A DNA stretch of 64,000 nt from Anseranas semipalmata. Taxonomy: Eukaryota > Chordata > Aves > Anseriformes > Anseranatidae. The stretch spans positions 494,348 through 558,347 of the forward strand of contig VXAA01002207.1 of assembly GCA_013399115.1 (NCBI GenBank). The letters are read 5' to 3'. The translations under genes and the position numbers were made by a program. Shown here one piece after another: positions 1 through 13,205 of the stretch (the first letter of the stretch is position 1; each line of letters opens with the position of its first letter). The notes under the pieces are model-generated. The model saw nothing but the letters and a program-made list of their open reading frames with translations, made no database searches and was not told the DNA's origin.

Positions 1-420
1 TTTTTTTTTTACAGGAGAGAAATATGCACTGATTTCTATGCTGTTGTTTAGAAAAACAGCATAAAATCTAAATCTGAGGCACATTGGCTCTCAACCATGC
101 TTTGTACTGATATCATACTGGAGCTAATCAATGAAAATCCAGGCTTTAGGACTAAGTTGAAATGTACTGTGGACAAATTCATTTACCAGTATATTCTGAG
201 CTCAGATCACTTTTAAAATGTTTTCCTGTAGCAATTAAGATTTCCAAAAATGATTCTAAAATATATATCTATGCATGTAGTTGAGACTTCCAGAAGTGAC
301 CTAATAAGGGAATTAAACATGCCTTTAAGTTTAGATGGTGAGTTCAATCCCATGGCTTTAGAATTTCAGATGGTGAAGAACACTGAACAAGAGAATAATG
401 GATGAAACTTGGGGTTGCAG
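1..420. other. A+T-rich non-coding DNA, nothing recognised
   Basis: No open frame of note, no repeat family and no RNA gene motif was recognised. The window opens inside a T-run followed by ACAG. That resembles a splice acceptor, but it has no open frame behind it and no family match, so I do not call an exon. Confidence 0.6.
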
Positions 421-574
421 GATCACAGAATCATGGAATAGTTGAGGCTGGAAGGAACCTGTAGAGGTCCAACCCCCTGCTTAAGTAGGGTCTGATACAG
501 CAGGTTGCCCAGACAGCTTTTCAGTATCTCCAAAGATGGATATTCCTCAGCCTCTCTGGGCAACCTGTGCCAGT
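421..574 (-). mobile_element. CR1 LINE 3' end fragment
   Basis: Read on the - strand, this ends in the CR1-type 3' terminus. On the + strand it starts GATCACAGAATCATGGAATA, then GGCTGGAAGGAACC and GAGGTCCAACCCCCTGC. It then shows the typical CR1 3' UTR phrases around CAGGTTGCCCAGA and CTCTCTGGGCAACCTGTGCC. Only about 150 bp of 3' untranslated sequence remains, with no ORF, which is the usual heavily 5'-truncated form. The left boundary is well defined by the octamer tail. The right boundary is where the resemblance stops and could be off by tens of bases. Family assignment is by recognition of the conserved 3' end. Confidence 0.87.
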
Positions 575-2888
575 ACAAATTTAATACAGATTTAATTGCT
601 GTAACAACATTTAGTTTAAAGTATGGCTAAATTTGTGCTTTTCAGTGTGTGCATTTGCATACACATGCATATACAAAATAATACTGGGATTTGATTTTTG
701 TTCTTAGACTAAGTTCACTTTATTGCTGCATTGCTGGATTATAGTTCAAAACAGTAATTTAGGCTCAGGGACCGGTTCTCTGTTGGAAGCAATGGTGGCT
801 GCATTCAGTTCCAAGTTTGCTCTGATTTTGTTTTGGATTAAATGTACAATTTGAAATGCAAAATGGGTGCTTGAATTTATGTACAAATATATATTAGAGA
901 ATGTCAAAAAGATTTTAAAATGAAGGTGAAATAATGAAACTTGATGAAATGGGGAAAATATCTGGCTTTTTTTCTTTAAGCTCTGAAAATTTTGCAAAAT
1001 TGCAACACAGGATGATTTGTTCGTTTTCCTGAAGAGTTTATTCATCTTTATCGACTGTTTTTCTATGTACCAGACATACAAATGAATAGGTAAAAATGCT
1101 CTAACTTTTGCAAATACCACTCTTGGAGTCTGCAGGCTATTTGAACTTTGTTGTGGCATGTTCTTCTATGGTCCAAGAACCTTCTTGCCTTTTTTGTAAT
1201 GTGGGAGGATATCCACTTCTGCTTCTATGATATAGTATGTTACATGCAGAATCAGCTGTTTCGCAGTCTTCTCCAACGTCTGCAAGGAGTCTGTCTGACT
1301 CCAGACATGGTTCAGGAGGGAAAAAGTATTAATATGTTCCCCAGCCCACATGACTTTATGATCCCTTTTTCGCGTGTGTACAAACCAGAATCTTTGAGAT
1401 GTGTACATTCACTTCATTCAATGCCCCAGGCACTGCAAGTAACAAAAAGCCTGTTTGTTATTTTGTCCCAGGCCCGTAGCAGCCCTGCTGGTCTGCAGCT
1501 TCTATATCAGGGCTTCTCCAAAGAGAGGAATATACACATTAGAAGATTATTGCTGTGGAAAACAAAGAACTTCCCTCTCTGAAAAGTCTAAAGGGCAATA
1601 TGTGGCCAGCCTGTGATGAGACGTTCTAGATCACTAGCCTTTTAATCACTTTTCTGTCAATATCTCCTACAGTTTCTTTTCTTGCAAAGTAGAACTATTT
1701 TCAGCATTCGCCATGAAGCCAAAACACTCTGGTATGCTGCTATTTGAGTTTCTTTGCTGCTTTCATGATGCTTTAAGCATTTTGTTCCTGTATCTTTTTT
1801 TTTTTTTTTTCCTTTTGGTCTTGCTTTTACATGGACCATGTTTAAGAGAAATAGGAGAGCACTAATCTAAAGTCCTTTGAATTAGCTCTCCTGGACACAT
1901 ATATAGTTCTTGTTTTCCCTGCTAGAACTAGAAAGACTATTGCTCTTCTAAACCTGTCTTCCAAGACTTCAAAGGGGAGTGATACGGAATATACCTAGGA
2001 AGAAAGATATGATTATTTTTTCCTTAAAACCATATGAAGCCCTTATATTCCAAATAGCAAAGACACTATATGAAGGAAAGTGTCTTTTCTAGTGTTCCAA
2101 ACAAAATGAAGTGTTTGTCTTTCTTAAGGTATATTCTATTACTTCCCATATTTCATAAAGAGGAAGGTGTAAAATGTAAAAGATCTTTGTTATTTTTTGC
2201 ATAGGAATTGCCAAATGAATATTCCTGAGCTGAGCTTTGTTTGAATGACTTTCAGCCAATATCTGGCCTGTGAAAAACAGTGGTGCTTTTCCTATTTGGT
2301 TAAACGTATGATTGAATTTAACCTTTTTTTTTGTATTTTGTATTTTTTTTTCTATTTCTTGGTGATTGACAGTGGGTCAAAAACCTGAGACTTTCAATAA
2401 TTTCTGCCTCAATATTGTGCTCTCTTCTTGTGTGTCCTTTTCCTCTGAGGTTTTAAATCATTCTGCTTCATTCACCCGTGAAGTAGAATCCCCTTATGCG
2501 CAGTTACAGGAGGTGCCTTGCTATCTTTATCTTGCTTCCAACATTTCTGCTTGAGCACCTGAGGAACTTCTTTCTTTGTGACCTCATTTCTGTCCAAATA
2601 TTTTTCTTTTTTAGCTTCAATAAGCTTTTTTTTAGCCTATTTCTAATTTGGTATGCCTTAGCTCAGCTAACACTTTGTGGTTGGTCCCCTGTGTGGACGC
2701 ATGAGAAAGAGGTAGTCTAATGTTATTTTTAGTGGTGGATGAACAGTCTTCTATTTTTAATCAGAAGTTTTGGTGCTCTATTTCAGGACTGCGTCCTCTC
2801 ATAAACACATGAATTCCTTCTCCCTCCTCCCTGTACACATGCACACCTGCATGTCAATTTAGGCAAGTCATGGGGTCTAAAATTTCAA
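575..2888. other. A+T-rich non-coding DNA with chance ORFs and a T-run
   Basis: Contains two overlapping open frames of 137 aa (- strand, 746-1159) and 144 aa (+ strand, 1148-1582). They overlap by only a few bases at 1148-1159, on opposite strands. Neither shows a recognisable domain or a convincing splice context. A T-run lies at about 1795-1810. No repeat family was recognised. Confidence 0.55.
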
Positions 2889-2942
2889 AAGATTTTAGAT
2901 TGTTTAAACCAGCCTAAGATTTTAGATTGTTTAAACCAGCCT
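2889..2942. repeat. Perfect tandem duplication, 2 x 27 bp
   Basis: Positions 2889-2915 and 2916-2942 are identical 27-mers beginning AAGATTTTAG and ending AAACCAGCCT. Zero divergence between the copies suggests a very recent slippage-type or replication duplication, or an assembly artefact. No gene is affected. Confidence 0.97.
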
Positions 2943-5900
2943 ATTCTTTGGGAATTAAGAGCATTTGTCCATTAGTAGATTTGTGCAGTGACCAAAACCA
3001 TTAGTCACCTCTGAAAATTTAGCCAAAATATGCCATTTTTGAAGCAGGAGACAGAAAAGAAATGCTTTGCCCCAGCCCGGGCTCTGGGAGATACTGAGAC
3101 TGTTGAGGTCAGATTGTCATTTCCACAATTACATACATGTTTTTATAATAAAGGGCATTTGGAGGCAAAGCAGATGAAAGATTGCAAGCATATCTGCCTC
3201 CTGTACAGGAAAGGCACTTTAAACCACTCCCCACTATGCATACCCAGAAAAACACCAGCTAAATTACCTTGGAAGTAGTAACGTGTGCTTTGGTCACACG
3301 CAACTTTGCCTCCTCTGCCTGCACTGCAGACAGGAGGAGCATTGCATGCAAGCTGGTGCAAACTTGAGTCATTCATGATATGATTTTCAGTCTTCCTGGA
3401 TGATTAAGCCTTTATTTCTCCTGTCCTCAGTAGCCCAGCTCTTCTCTGTTTTCCTTTCCTTGACATTAGGCAGCTCAGCTTATTTTGATCTTGCATATAG
3501 TCATTTCTCAAGCTATTGTATCAGCTGTAAGTCTTTTATTCTTCACAGAAGTATGTTGTGGCACATCATATGCAGAGGGCTCTATCTCTGGAGATACTCT
3601 GTAAACCCATTTTGCTATGCATATGCACAATCCCTGCCTGTAAGTAACGTGCCATCTCTTAGCTGCATGGCATGGAAGATAATAGGACTTTGCTTCACAA
3701 CCTGCGTGAGTGACAGAAGTTCAGCACAATGAATTGGCTGTGCCTCTTGTGAGCAATCTGACCACCCCAAATAGACTTGCAGTAACATGACATCATATAT
3801 TGTCTCCATCTCTCCCTCTCTTTCTCACCTAATCATCCGTAGAATGAGGACACACAATGATGTGTTTGTGTATCATTTGGGATCAGCAACCAAGTCACCT
3901 GTGAATTATACAGGTCAACAGAAATGGAGGTTAAGCTTTGGTCCACATGCATTCTTCCCATGTCATCAGAGATTACAGACAAAACAAACATAGGGATACA
4001 CCACAGGCATTTATTAAATGATATTAGAATTGCTGTATTATGGGGAGAATGAAAAGAGGAGGGATTATATCTCTGAATGCAAAGCTTATTTACTCTGATC
4101 CCAAGTCATCGGGGTGGGGCTGGGGGCATTTTAATTGGCATACCATAACTAGTCTCAGTATAAATGTGCCACAGTATAAAACTGTTAGGTCCTGGTAGTT
4201 TACAGGCATAGGGAGTGTTGGATATCAGTGGAAAAATGAGGATTACTCCTCAGTAATGGTCTTAGCACTTCTGAATTAACTTCTGGATTGCACAGACATG
4301 AACACTGATTCTTTTCTGCCTTTCCCTCAAATGTATCCCTTCTTCCCTGTCATTTTTCCCTGCATTTCCCTGCATCTTCTGAGTAGACCATTAATTTGTA
4401 ATCTGTTCCCCGATTCCAGTCAGCAGGATCCCTGCCTCTAGAACTTTATTTACAAGGAACCATTTCCCACCAGCCAGTACCCTAGGTGCTACCCCTACTC
4501 TATTTTCTGAAATATGTTCTTTGTTTCTCAGAGATTTCTTTTCATTTAATGGTTAAGTCTCCAGCAAGGCATCAGATACTTTATAAANCAGGGTTGTTGA
4601 TTAGCTCAAAGCTTTCTGATTTCTTTCAGTATATAAAATAAGGCAGAAAGTGTAGTTCTGGGAAGAAAAGAAATTTTCAGTATTAATATGTCAGAATGAC
4701 CTGAGAAATAGCTTATGGGCTTGGAAACTTTTTCCCCCCAGCTGTGTTGGTTAGGCTAATAAATGATATTACCTCTCCCTACAAACTCTGCCATTTGAAG
4801 TGCTTACAGATGAGTGAAAGGAGAGTTAGAAACAAGTAAGAACCACATATATTATGAAGTTAGGAGGGCATCGTGGCTTTAAATGCAACCTGCTGAGATT
4901 GGTAATTAGTTTGAATTCTAGCAAGATATAATACATCTTTGCAAAAAGTGATGGTAAGAATACAGGAAATGAAGGCAGAGAAAAAATGAATGTGATCATC
5001 CAAACACAACCACCAAGGCTGGAGAAGAGTGAGAATGACAAAATTTTACTGGATATTTGAAATACAGGAGGAAAATATTTGGAGCTGACAAATACAACAA
5101 GATATCAATAACAGAAGATAGTATCACGTTACATAGCTTTTCCCTCTACACCCTAATCAAAACAAAGACCACCTTGAATCTGCTTCTCATGACCTCAAAT
5201 CCTACTTTATTAAGGCAAAGCAGAATTTAGTTAAGGCAGTGTGATTGGACTTACCTTTTCGAATTTCTGCAACATGCTGAACAAATTACCCATCTTATTC
5301 TGCAACAAATATGCTAGTATACATTTTCACTTCATCTTACTATGTATGATTTCATTATTTAGAGTATGTAACATTTGTTTTCAATGTGCCTGAGCATTTT
5401 CTGTATAGTTTTCAGGTGTGAAGAAAATAGACTATGAATGAGGAGCTGGTCTGCCCTTAGCGTCTTAGTTTATATCTACCATTATAGATCTTCAAATATC
5501 CTGGAATCTGCTATTATCATTAAAAGAAACAAATAAAACAATGAAATTCTCAACTAAATTCTTATACAGACAATACATTTTTCTATTGCAGGAACCATTT
5601 ACTGAAAGACTCTCAGAGAAGTTTGTTGAAGCCACCAGAAAGGGTGCTGCAAACTTACCTTTTATTTAGCTCAAAAACCTTTCAGATTTAAATTCCTACC
5701 CAAACATGAGGAGGAAGCACTCTTACTAGTTCAGGATTTATTTTATTAATACCTTTAGTTCTGCTCCCTGTACCCACATCCTTTGAAAACAATTTTTAAA
5801 CTCTCTTAATACAAACACATTGAAAGATTGGTCATAAATACTGTACTGATTATTATTGCTCTGAACAATCTGTTCATTGCATTACTGGTATTAGAAATGG

Positions 5901-7478
5901 AAAGACCAATTAGACCCGTTAACCCACCTTTTTGTCAGTAAGTTGATTGGGAATTACTGAAGCATAACAATTCTAAGTGGCTTTTCATGTTAATGCCAAG
6001 CTAAAATGGATATTCAGAGATGCATTAAGCATTTGTACCTGGCACCACATTCCTCATTTAAAGATCTACATGTTAATGTGCAGAAGTGTAACATAAACAT
6101 TGCTCAGGCTTCTGCGCATCCTCTCTCCAAAATTTGTATACATATAGTGTTGAATAATAAAATTGCAGGCCAAATGCTGTGAGTAAGGATGAGGAGTACA
6201 GTTGGCATGGATTACTAGGGCATAATACTTAAAGAGTGATATAACAGGAGGATATTGTTAGAGGGCTCAAGGATTTAACTACAACAGCCACAAATAAAAA
6301 AGTGTTGGCTAACACTGATATCTGAATACATTTAGCAGAGGAAATTTTAAAAAAGGTCAAGACAGCATTTCTTACGCTGAAGCTTTATGTCAGAAAATGG
6401 CTTATCCAAGTGGATAGGACATGGCAGTAAGTGAAAGATACCACGCAAATTACCAATGATAGCAAGCAAGATATGTTGAAAAGAGTGTTTCTTTTACTTT
6501 TTGAAATAATCTAGTCAGTAGGTAGTTGAGACAGTTAGAAATTCTTCAGTAAAGAGGTATACAGAGGCAGCTGAGAAATTCTGACAAACAATTCTTTGGA
6601 ATTTACTCTTCTCTCAAGATCAAATCATTCCTTTGAGATACCTGGGAATAGAGTGCAGGCTCCTTAGAAAGGATGCAATTACAGAGCCCTGCCACCTCCT
6701 CAGCTTGAGCTTCCTCAGTGTGAGGCTGGGAGACAACTTACCACGTCTGTCCCACAGCTCGTGGGATCAATTTACTTTTGCTAAGAATCACTAAAATTTG
6801 CACATCTATTCTGAATCAAAATAAAAACACATTTGCATAAAAAAACATTCTGCCAGTCCGTTATGTATTCCTGTCCAATTCTACTTTTTTTTTTTAATTG
6901 TTTTGCTTTGTTTTGTTTTGTTTTTTAATGAAATGATACAGAAACTTAAGTCTACCTGCATAGCTTTTCTCAGTAACCCAATAATCATAGTTCTCTGTGC
7001 CATCCAGGGTCAGGTAATATGGTGTGGTACTGAGATCTCAGGTACACTGGCAGCAGCATTACCCCAGTTTAACAACACATTTACTTGATACTTTCAGAAA
7101 GTTCACAGACAGTTTCCCATCATCACAAGCGTGCTTTTCTTTTCTCCCTAGGGCATAAAATGCATTCCCTTCATCCTCAACTTACTCAGAGGTGATTTGC
7201 CAAAAGATAGAGTTTATCTTCCATCTGAGAAGAGCCAGACCCCTTGTTGCAATAGAGATGAATAAAAACCTTGTATATTAAGCTAAGTGATTGATCCAGG
7301 AGTTACGGAAATAAATAAACGTCCTTCTGTTGTACCCCTGAGGCACCTGGCTGATTCCTGTGTAGACATACAGAATATCTCAAAAGAAAACAAGTTTTCT
7401 AACCATTTATCTATCTATCACTAGAGACTCTCTGCGGATTTCAGGAAGGAACACTGTTTAGGAAAACACATTCATCTC
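2943..7478. other. A+T-rich non-coding DNA, no gene recognised
   Basis: Only short frames without family resemblance occur here. There is an isolated N at 4588 that is not in a homopolymer, so it is probably a consensus ambiguity. A T-rich, TTTTG-repeated stretch lies near 6883-6926. No LTR, SINE, tRNA or snRNA signature was seen. Confidence 0.55.
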
Positions 7479-7748
7479 TTGGCAACTTCCCTGGACAAAA
7501 GCCCTCGGGAGCACATAGGCTTCCAGGGTGCCCTCAGCACCGAAAACATCAGTCTCCATGAGGGCAACAGGGAAGGTGAGATCTTGAGTCTGGGAGACTT
7601 GAAGGGCATGCCATGCCAAGAGCTCCAGGGACCCTCGGGCTGGGCTGTGTTAAGTTATTTAGTCACCTTAGATGATTTTGGCCACTTCAGAAAGCGAGAA
7701 GAAGGGCAGCCTTTTCTAGGCAGACCTGGAGCATTAAAGGTATCCTAA
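7479..7748 (+). other. Locally G+C-richer patch with an 89-aa open frame, unassigned
   Basis: This stretch is visibly richer in G+C than its surroundings and stays open for 89 codons from an ATG at 7479 to a stop at 7746-7748. The predicted peptide is hydrophilic (for example SLDKSPREHIGFQG) and matches no domain I recognise. A donor-like AAGGTGAG occurs inside it near 7573. I see no good acceptor just upstream and no partner exon. It could be a chance frame in a less A+T-rich block or an exon of a non-coding transcript. I do not call a protein. Confidence 0.15.
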
Positions 7749-10700
7749 GTTAAAATGAAGACATATTACTCACAAATATTAATTGGAAACTACCTCAGTG
7801 AAGGGTACGTGAAAAGGCATAGCCATCTGGTAGTGCTCACACTCAAGATGAAAGGATGTTTGCTAATTTCAAAGACAAAAATATCTCTTACATCTCTTGA
7901 CTGTGGTTTCACTCACATAAGTATGAATCAACATGCTCACAGCCCAGTGCTTGTGCCTGTAAACAGTCTGTGAGCATCTGTGCTCCTTTGCACTGGACTT
8001 CCCCGTGCATCTATTCCTCCTTGCATGTTTTGAGAATGAAATCAGTGGAGATTTTCTAGCAAACTGAACTGGAGCTGACTGCCATTCTTGAGCTGTCTTT
8101 GATGAGGAAAGAGGTGGACAGCCTGGGACAGCTGCTTGCTGCTTGGTTGCAGCAACCAACTCTGCCTCGTCAGCTAAATCTGCCTGCAGCCCTCAGTCAG
8201 GGACCTCCAGCTCCCCATATAGTTATAAGCAAGCATATCTGCAATGCAGTCTTCTTCTTCTTTTTTTTTTTTTTTTTTCTTTTTTTTTTTCCTGACAGGA
8301 ACATGTCCATAACAAATTTCCTTTACTTTTTAAATTCTTTCAGTTGCCCAATCAAAATAATTAAAAAAAAAGTTTATGTGCAAATTCTTTGTCAAACTCA
8401 GAGAGATTTTCATATGTATGTGAAGACTGCACAAACACATGCTTAGATATATTTACATGTATGCCTATAATACAGAGCTAGGATGACATCTTAGACTTGC
8501 TGCATAGACACAAAATACCATTTTCTGAGGTGGCAAAATAAGTTTGGATCATTTTCAGTGGCTTTTACAGAAATCCATCATTTAACTAAATTTCTGAGAT
8601 ACACTGGATACAAATTGTTGAAGCAGATGTTTGTAAGATACCCCAAAGGTCCACTCATGAACAGAGAAGATCTCAGATATTGTAGATGAGTTTTCCTGGT
8701 GAAATTTTAGAGTAGTTGCTTTGTGGTAATATAAGGAAAACAAAACAAAACAAATTCCGCCTTAATCTTAGCAGTAGTAGGCCTATGCCTGAACACATTT
8801 TATACTATGTCTATTCATAAGCCACACAGACCAGAATTTACAATATGAGCCTATCTGTAAACTTCAGGAGGAGAGAAAAATCCCCAAAAGCAACAAGTAA
8901 AGGCGGATAAAATATGCTGTAAGTTAAAACTTTTTATTTCACCTAGAACTGGGTTCTAACCTTAAACTAAGTGAATAAAATATTTATTTAGATTGAGGCC
9001 AGTATTTCCATGTCTTTAGTGTAAATAAGATATCTCTATGGCAAGTTTGAAGTCAAATGGCTCTATACAAAATGGCAGAAGCATTAATTAAGCATATACT
9101 TTTCTAACCCCTTGGGATTCTATGTCTATTAATCATATGTCAGAATGGTTCCTATATTGATGGGGATTCACCAGAGCTGTCCTCTTCCCCACTTTTTCCT
9201 TGACTGTATAGTCAAATATTTAGAGGGTGTTAGCAGAGCTGGAGAGGAGTACAAGTCACTGAATAGGATGGTAATTTATTACCCTTATCAGGCCTAGTTT
9301 TTTGTCTCATCAGGTAAAAGCACGCTGAGTTTAAGTCATTCTTAGCATGTTCAAAATGTAGATGCTGAACTGATTACTTGCAGTGACTCACCTGACTCTG
9401 GCGTGACTTCTGCTTGCATGCAAGTACAAGTGTGGGTGTGGAACTGAACATACGTTTGAAATAGAGATAGAACTGAAATACTGATCCGTACTGGGTACAA
9501 GTTTGTTTTGCCTAGTCACATCATTTACAAGACTAATGGCAGTGTTACTTTAATTAAAACACTTTAATTACTGATGTTTCCCCACTTGGATTTTTTTTTT
9601 AATGAATATTTGTGACATTTGTTTCTCTGAACATATATAAAATCACAAAAAAGTAAGGAATTGTTGACCATTTTTAAACATGTTCTTTTAAAATTGTTTG
9701 TTAAAAAAATCATGATTATTTCACCTCTTGAAAATCCTGGTTCTCTTCATTTACCATTTATCTGTGATTCTTAGACCTCTCCATCTGCAAGTATATTATT
9801 TGGACTCAGATTTTTTATGCTGTAGGTTAGCATAAAAGCACTATGGTATGTTCAGCCATCTTGGCATTGTCATTTGAGGCTTTTTTAATTAAAAGTCTGC
9901 CTTGGAGTATGTCAAGTGCTCCTGTATTTTTGCCATTCTTCTTATCTCTATGGCAACAAAAATATTTCAACATTTACATGGGCATCATATTCTTTGCTAA
10001 TGTACTATCTGAACCGTTTGTATGCTGAGAAGGGGAACAGCAGAGATTGGCTTCTGCTGGCTGGGATGCAGGAGTTGTCAAGACAACCAAGAGGCCTAAG
10101 GATGTCCTTACTAGTAGCATTAAATTGAAGCTTTAAATTAATTCACCCTCATGTGTTTTTGTAGCTTATGCTGTTAATTGAAATAATAGGAATGACCTTC
10201 CCTGTACATTCAGAGCACCTGTCCTATTAAAATTGCATGTGCTATTTACTTAAGTACACTCATCTATCAGACAAATCTAGCGTGAAATAGGGGAAAATAG
10301 AAGACACTTACATTGTACTGCTATGTATTGACTTGTAGTAATAGGAGAAGCAGCTTTTCTTGTGTCAAGCTTGAGATAGTTGTGATGAACATTTTATTCT
10401 GAAACTTCATTTATTTCTGCTTCCCACTCAAGAGCCTTAAGTCTGCATAACTCCAGACACTACAGTTTATTCCACACTGTAGAATCTAATTGAAATGAAT
10501 AGTTAAAATTGTTTTTGTGACTGTAATATATTTCAAGAAGCTGAGTGTCATGTTTTTGTGTATGCAATAGACTATTTTTCCTTCTCAACAGAAAAATAAC
10601 CAGTAGGAACTATTACTTTTTTTTTCAAGTCATAGTTTTGCACAGACTTCATTTGTGAAGTTACTTTTAATCTTTTTAAAAAATAATTTTATACAGGAAC

Positions 10701-12160
10701 TGGTTGAAGTTTTTGTGCCTGATCATTTAGACTTGCACAGTCAAGTGCATAGTTATATAGGAGGGAAAAGGTTATATGTTTACATGTACATTTGTTTTCC
10801 TTCTCAAAAGAAAACTATCTGCAAAAAGCTGTTTCACTGAAATTCACAAGAGTTTCATTTTGATGCTTATGTATCTCAGATAATCATTTTTAAACCGTGT
10901 ATGGGCAACGATGCACTAGTTCTTAAAGGACCAAAAGGATTTCATCCTTCTCTGCAACAAGTTTAAAATACAGGTTTCCTCCCTGTTTCTCATGGAACAC
11001 TTTTCAAATCATAAAGAGGAAAATGCACTTCTAGTTGTTGTTGGTTTTACACATTTACATAGCTCATAAAACTGTAGAATATTTGAGAATATATGATTTT
11101 CCCACCACAATATGAATTGATGCACAGCACTGTGTAGTTATACTGATGAACACCAGCTGAGATTCTGACCAGTGAAGGAATGACCCCTTGAAGCATGTTT
11201 GCTGGGCAAGAAACTATACATCTTTCTTTATAGATTAGGAAGGAGAGAGGACTGATTTATGTGTTACCTCAAGATTGCTAAAAGTGTTGATATTAAAATG
11301 GGGATTTGATCTCCCTGTATTTGAGAACACAGGTGAAGTTCTTTGGGAATTCCTTGCTGTAATGACTAGAACATATCTCTGAGGAACAAGGAATCACCTG
11401 TTACAATCATATTTCACTGCATGCAGAAACTCTAATGCAATCCACTAACAGAATGGTACGATGATTGGTTAAAACAAATGTACTGTGTAAACATGAATAC
11501 CACAGCATGAATTGGAAATGCTACAAATTTGTTTCCATCTTTGTGAAGGGACTGATTACTGGGAGAGGACAGGAGGCAGACAGGTACCCTCTCTTATTCT
11601 CTTGGCTGCTATTAATCTCACCAAGACTGGTACCATCTCTGTGACATGTCGCTGGAATGCTGGAGTCTCCGCATCAACATTGTGGCTGCAACCAGTTTAC
11701 TGTGTGCATGTTAATGCTCACTCCCACTGGTATTTGAAACATCTGTGAGTGCTCAGCACATCTGAAAGTCAGGCCATTTAATTCCAGGTACTTTAACTAT
11801 AGATTAATGGTCTTAAATTTAGGTATGCAAGTTTGAATGTTTTGGATCAAACCTCTCCATCAGCAGTGCTATATAGAGATGATATTGCAGAATAAGATAC
11901 AATCAGGTCAGAATTATTTGTAAAAAAAAACAAAAAAAAACACCATAATATAACACATCAGCATTAAGCTCACTAAACTACAGTTCTTAGAGCATAGCTG
12001 CATATAACACATTTCGCTAAACTTAAACTGGCCCTGGCTAACCCTCAGTGGGTCTACATCAAAAAAAAAAAAAGCATTGCTCTTCTTTGCTCTTTGGTAA
12101 CGCTGAAGTCATCTTACATTGCCAAGATATACAATGGAAGGTACAGGGCCCTGGACCAGA
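7749..12160. other. A+T-rich non-coding DNA with a pyrimidine tract
   Basis: Includes a polypyrimidine/poly-T tract at about 8251-8292, a 17-bp near-palindrome at 8143-8159 (arms TTGGTTGC and GCAACCAA around one base), and short A-runs near 11922-11940 and 12060-12073. The ORFs are all under 100 codons except a low-complexity one that crosses the poly-T. None resembles a gene. Confidence 0.55.
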
Positions 12161-12256
12161 GCAGCTTGCCACTCTTTTCCCTGTTTTCAGCATCCCTGGA
12201 TATTTTTATGACACTCAGGGTCTCCTGTGACAGTCTTTTGATGTTTTTGCAAGGAG
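12161..12256. repeat. Copy A of a short duplicated segment flanking the CR1
   Basis: Positions 12161-12226 align without gaps to 14433-14498. I count 53 identical bases in 66 (about 80%). After a 12-bp length difference both copies end in the same TTTTTGCAAGGAG. The shared reading frame looks peptide-like (GYF and DTQ are kept), but the 13 differences fall 4, 5 and 4 on codon positions 1, 2 and 3, so there is no coding-type constraint. It is most likely a dispersed repeat or an old local duplication of unknown family. Confidence 0.8.
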
Positions 12257-12915
12257 CTGGAAGATTGCTCCCTTATAGCTGCATCATAGACCTGTGCTAA
12301 GCAAGAGTGATGCTGAAATTGGGTAATGGAGGGTAGTTTGGGCAAATCAATATCACCCACATACCATCTGGACAACCTAGAAAAGGAGCAGGGCTCCACT
12401 ATATCTGAATTAGGTGTGTATATGTCACACCAATATCTGATATAAGAGGGCTATAGGGGTCAGCAAGAATGACTTGAACCTGCTCTTACTTGAGACCACT
12501 TGCTCTCTTTTGAAAATGTAAAAGGATCTTAAACTATCATAAAAGTAGGCTTAAAAATTATGGAAATGAGGGGATATGTTACAGTGGTTTTGAAATCAGT
12601 ATGAATTGGATCATTATTGTTTTCCTTCTCTGAGAGAAAAAAGGCAGAAGGATAGAATCATAGAATCACAGAATCATTTCAGTTGGAAAAGACCTCTAAG
12701 ACCATCAAGTCCAATCGTTAACCTAGCACTGCCAAGTCTACCACTAAACCATGTCCCTAAGCACCACATCTACATGTCTTTTGAATACCTTCAGGGATGG
12801 TGACTCAACTACTTCCCTGGGCAGCCTGTTCCAATGCCTCACAACCCTTTCAGTGAAGAATTTTTTCCTAATAGCCAAACTAAATCTTCCCTGGCACAAC
12901 TTGAGGCCATTTCCT

Positions 12916-13172
12916 CTAAGTCCTATTGCTTATTGCTTGGGAGAAGAGAGCGACCCCCACTTGGCTACAGCCTCCTTTAAGGTAACTGTATAGAGCGATA
13001 AGGTCACCCCTGAGCCTCCTCTTCTCCAGACTAAACAACCCCAGCTCCCTCAGCCGCTCCTCACAGGACTTGTTCTCCAGACCCCTCACCAGCTTCGTTG
13101 CCCTTCTTTGGACATGCTCCAGCCCCTCGATGTCCTTCCTGTAGTGAGAGGTCCAAAACTGAACACAGGACT
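12916..13172 (-). pseudogene. CR1 ORF2 C-terminal fragment
   Basis: After the N-gap the CR1 protein resumes in a different frame with [50 protein letters not shown] and [15 protein letters not shown], the conserved C-terminal block of CR1 ORF2. It stops at 12916-12918 after NRT. The frame change relative to the RT part cannot be interpreted, because the gap length may be arbitrary. It has no function as a separate gene. Confidence 0.9.
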
Positions 13173-13205
13173 NNNNNNNNNNNNNNNNNNNNNNNNNNNN
13201 NNNNN
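13173..13205. other. Assembly gap, 33 N, inside the CR1
   Basis: A run of 33 Ns. In CR1 proteins roughly 70 residues lie between the HLG-NNP text and the VQFW text that border this gap, so about 200 bp would be expected. Either the gap is under-sized or the element has an internal deletion. Confidence 0.95.

Noticed and set aside
746..1582. 137-aa (- strand) and 144-aa (+ strand) open frames
   Set aside because: They are adjacent on opposite strands, neither matches a family, and both have composition expected from A+T-rich non-coding DNA.
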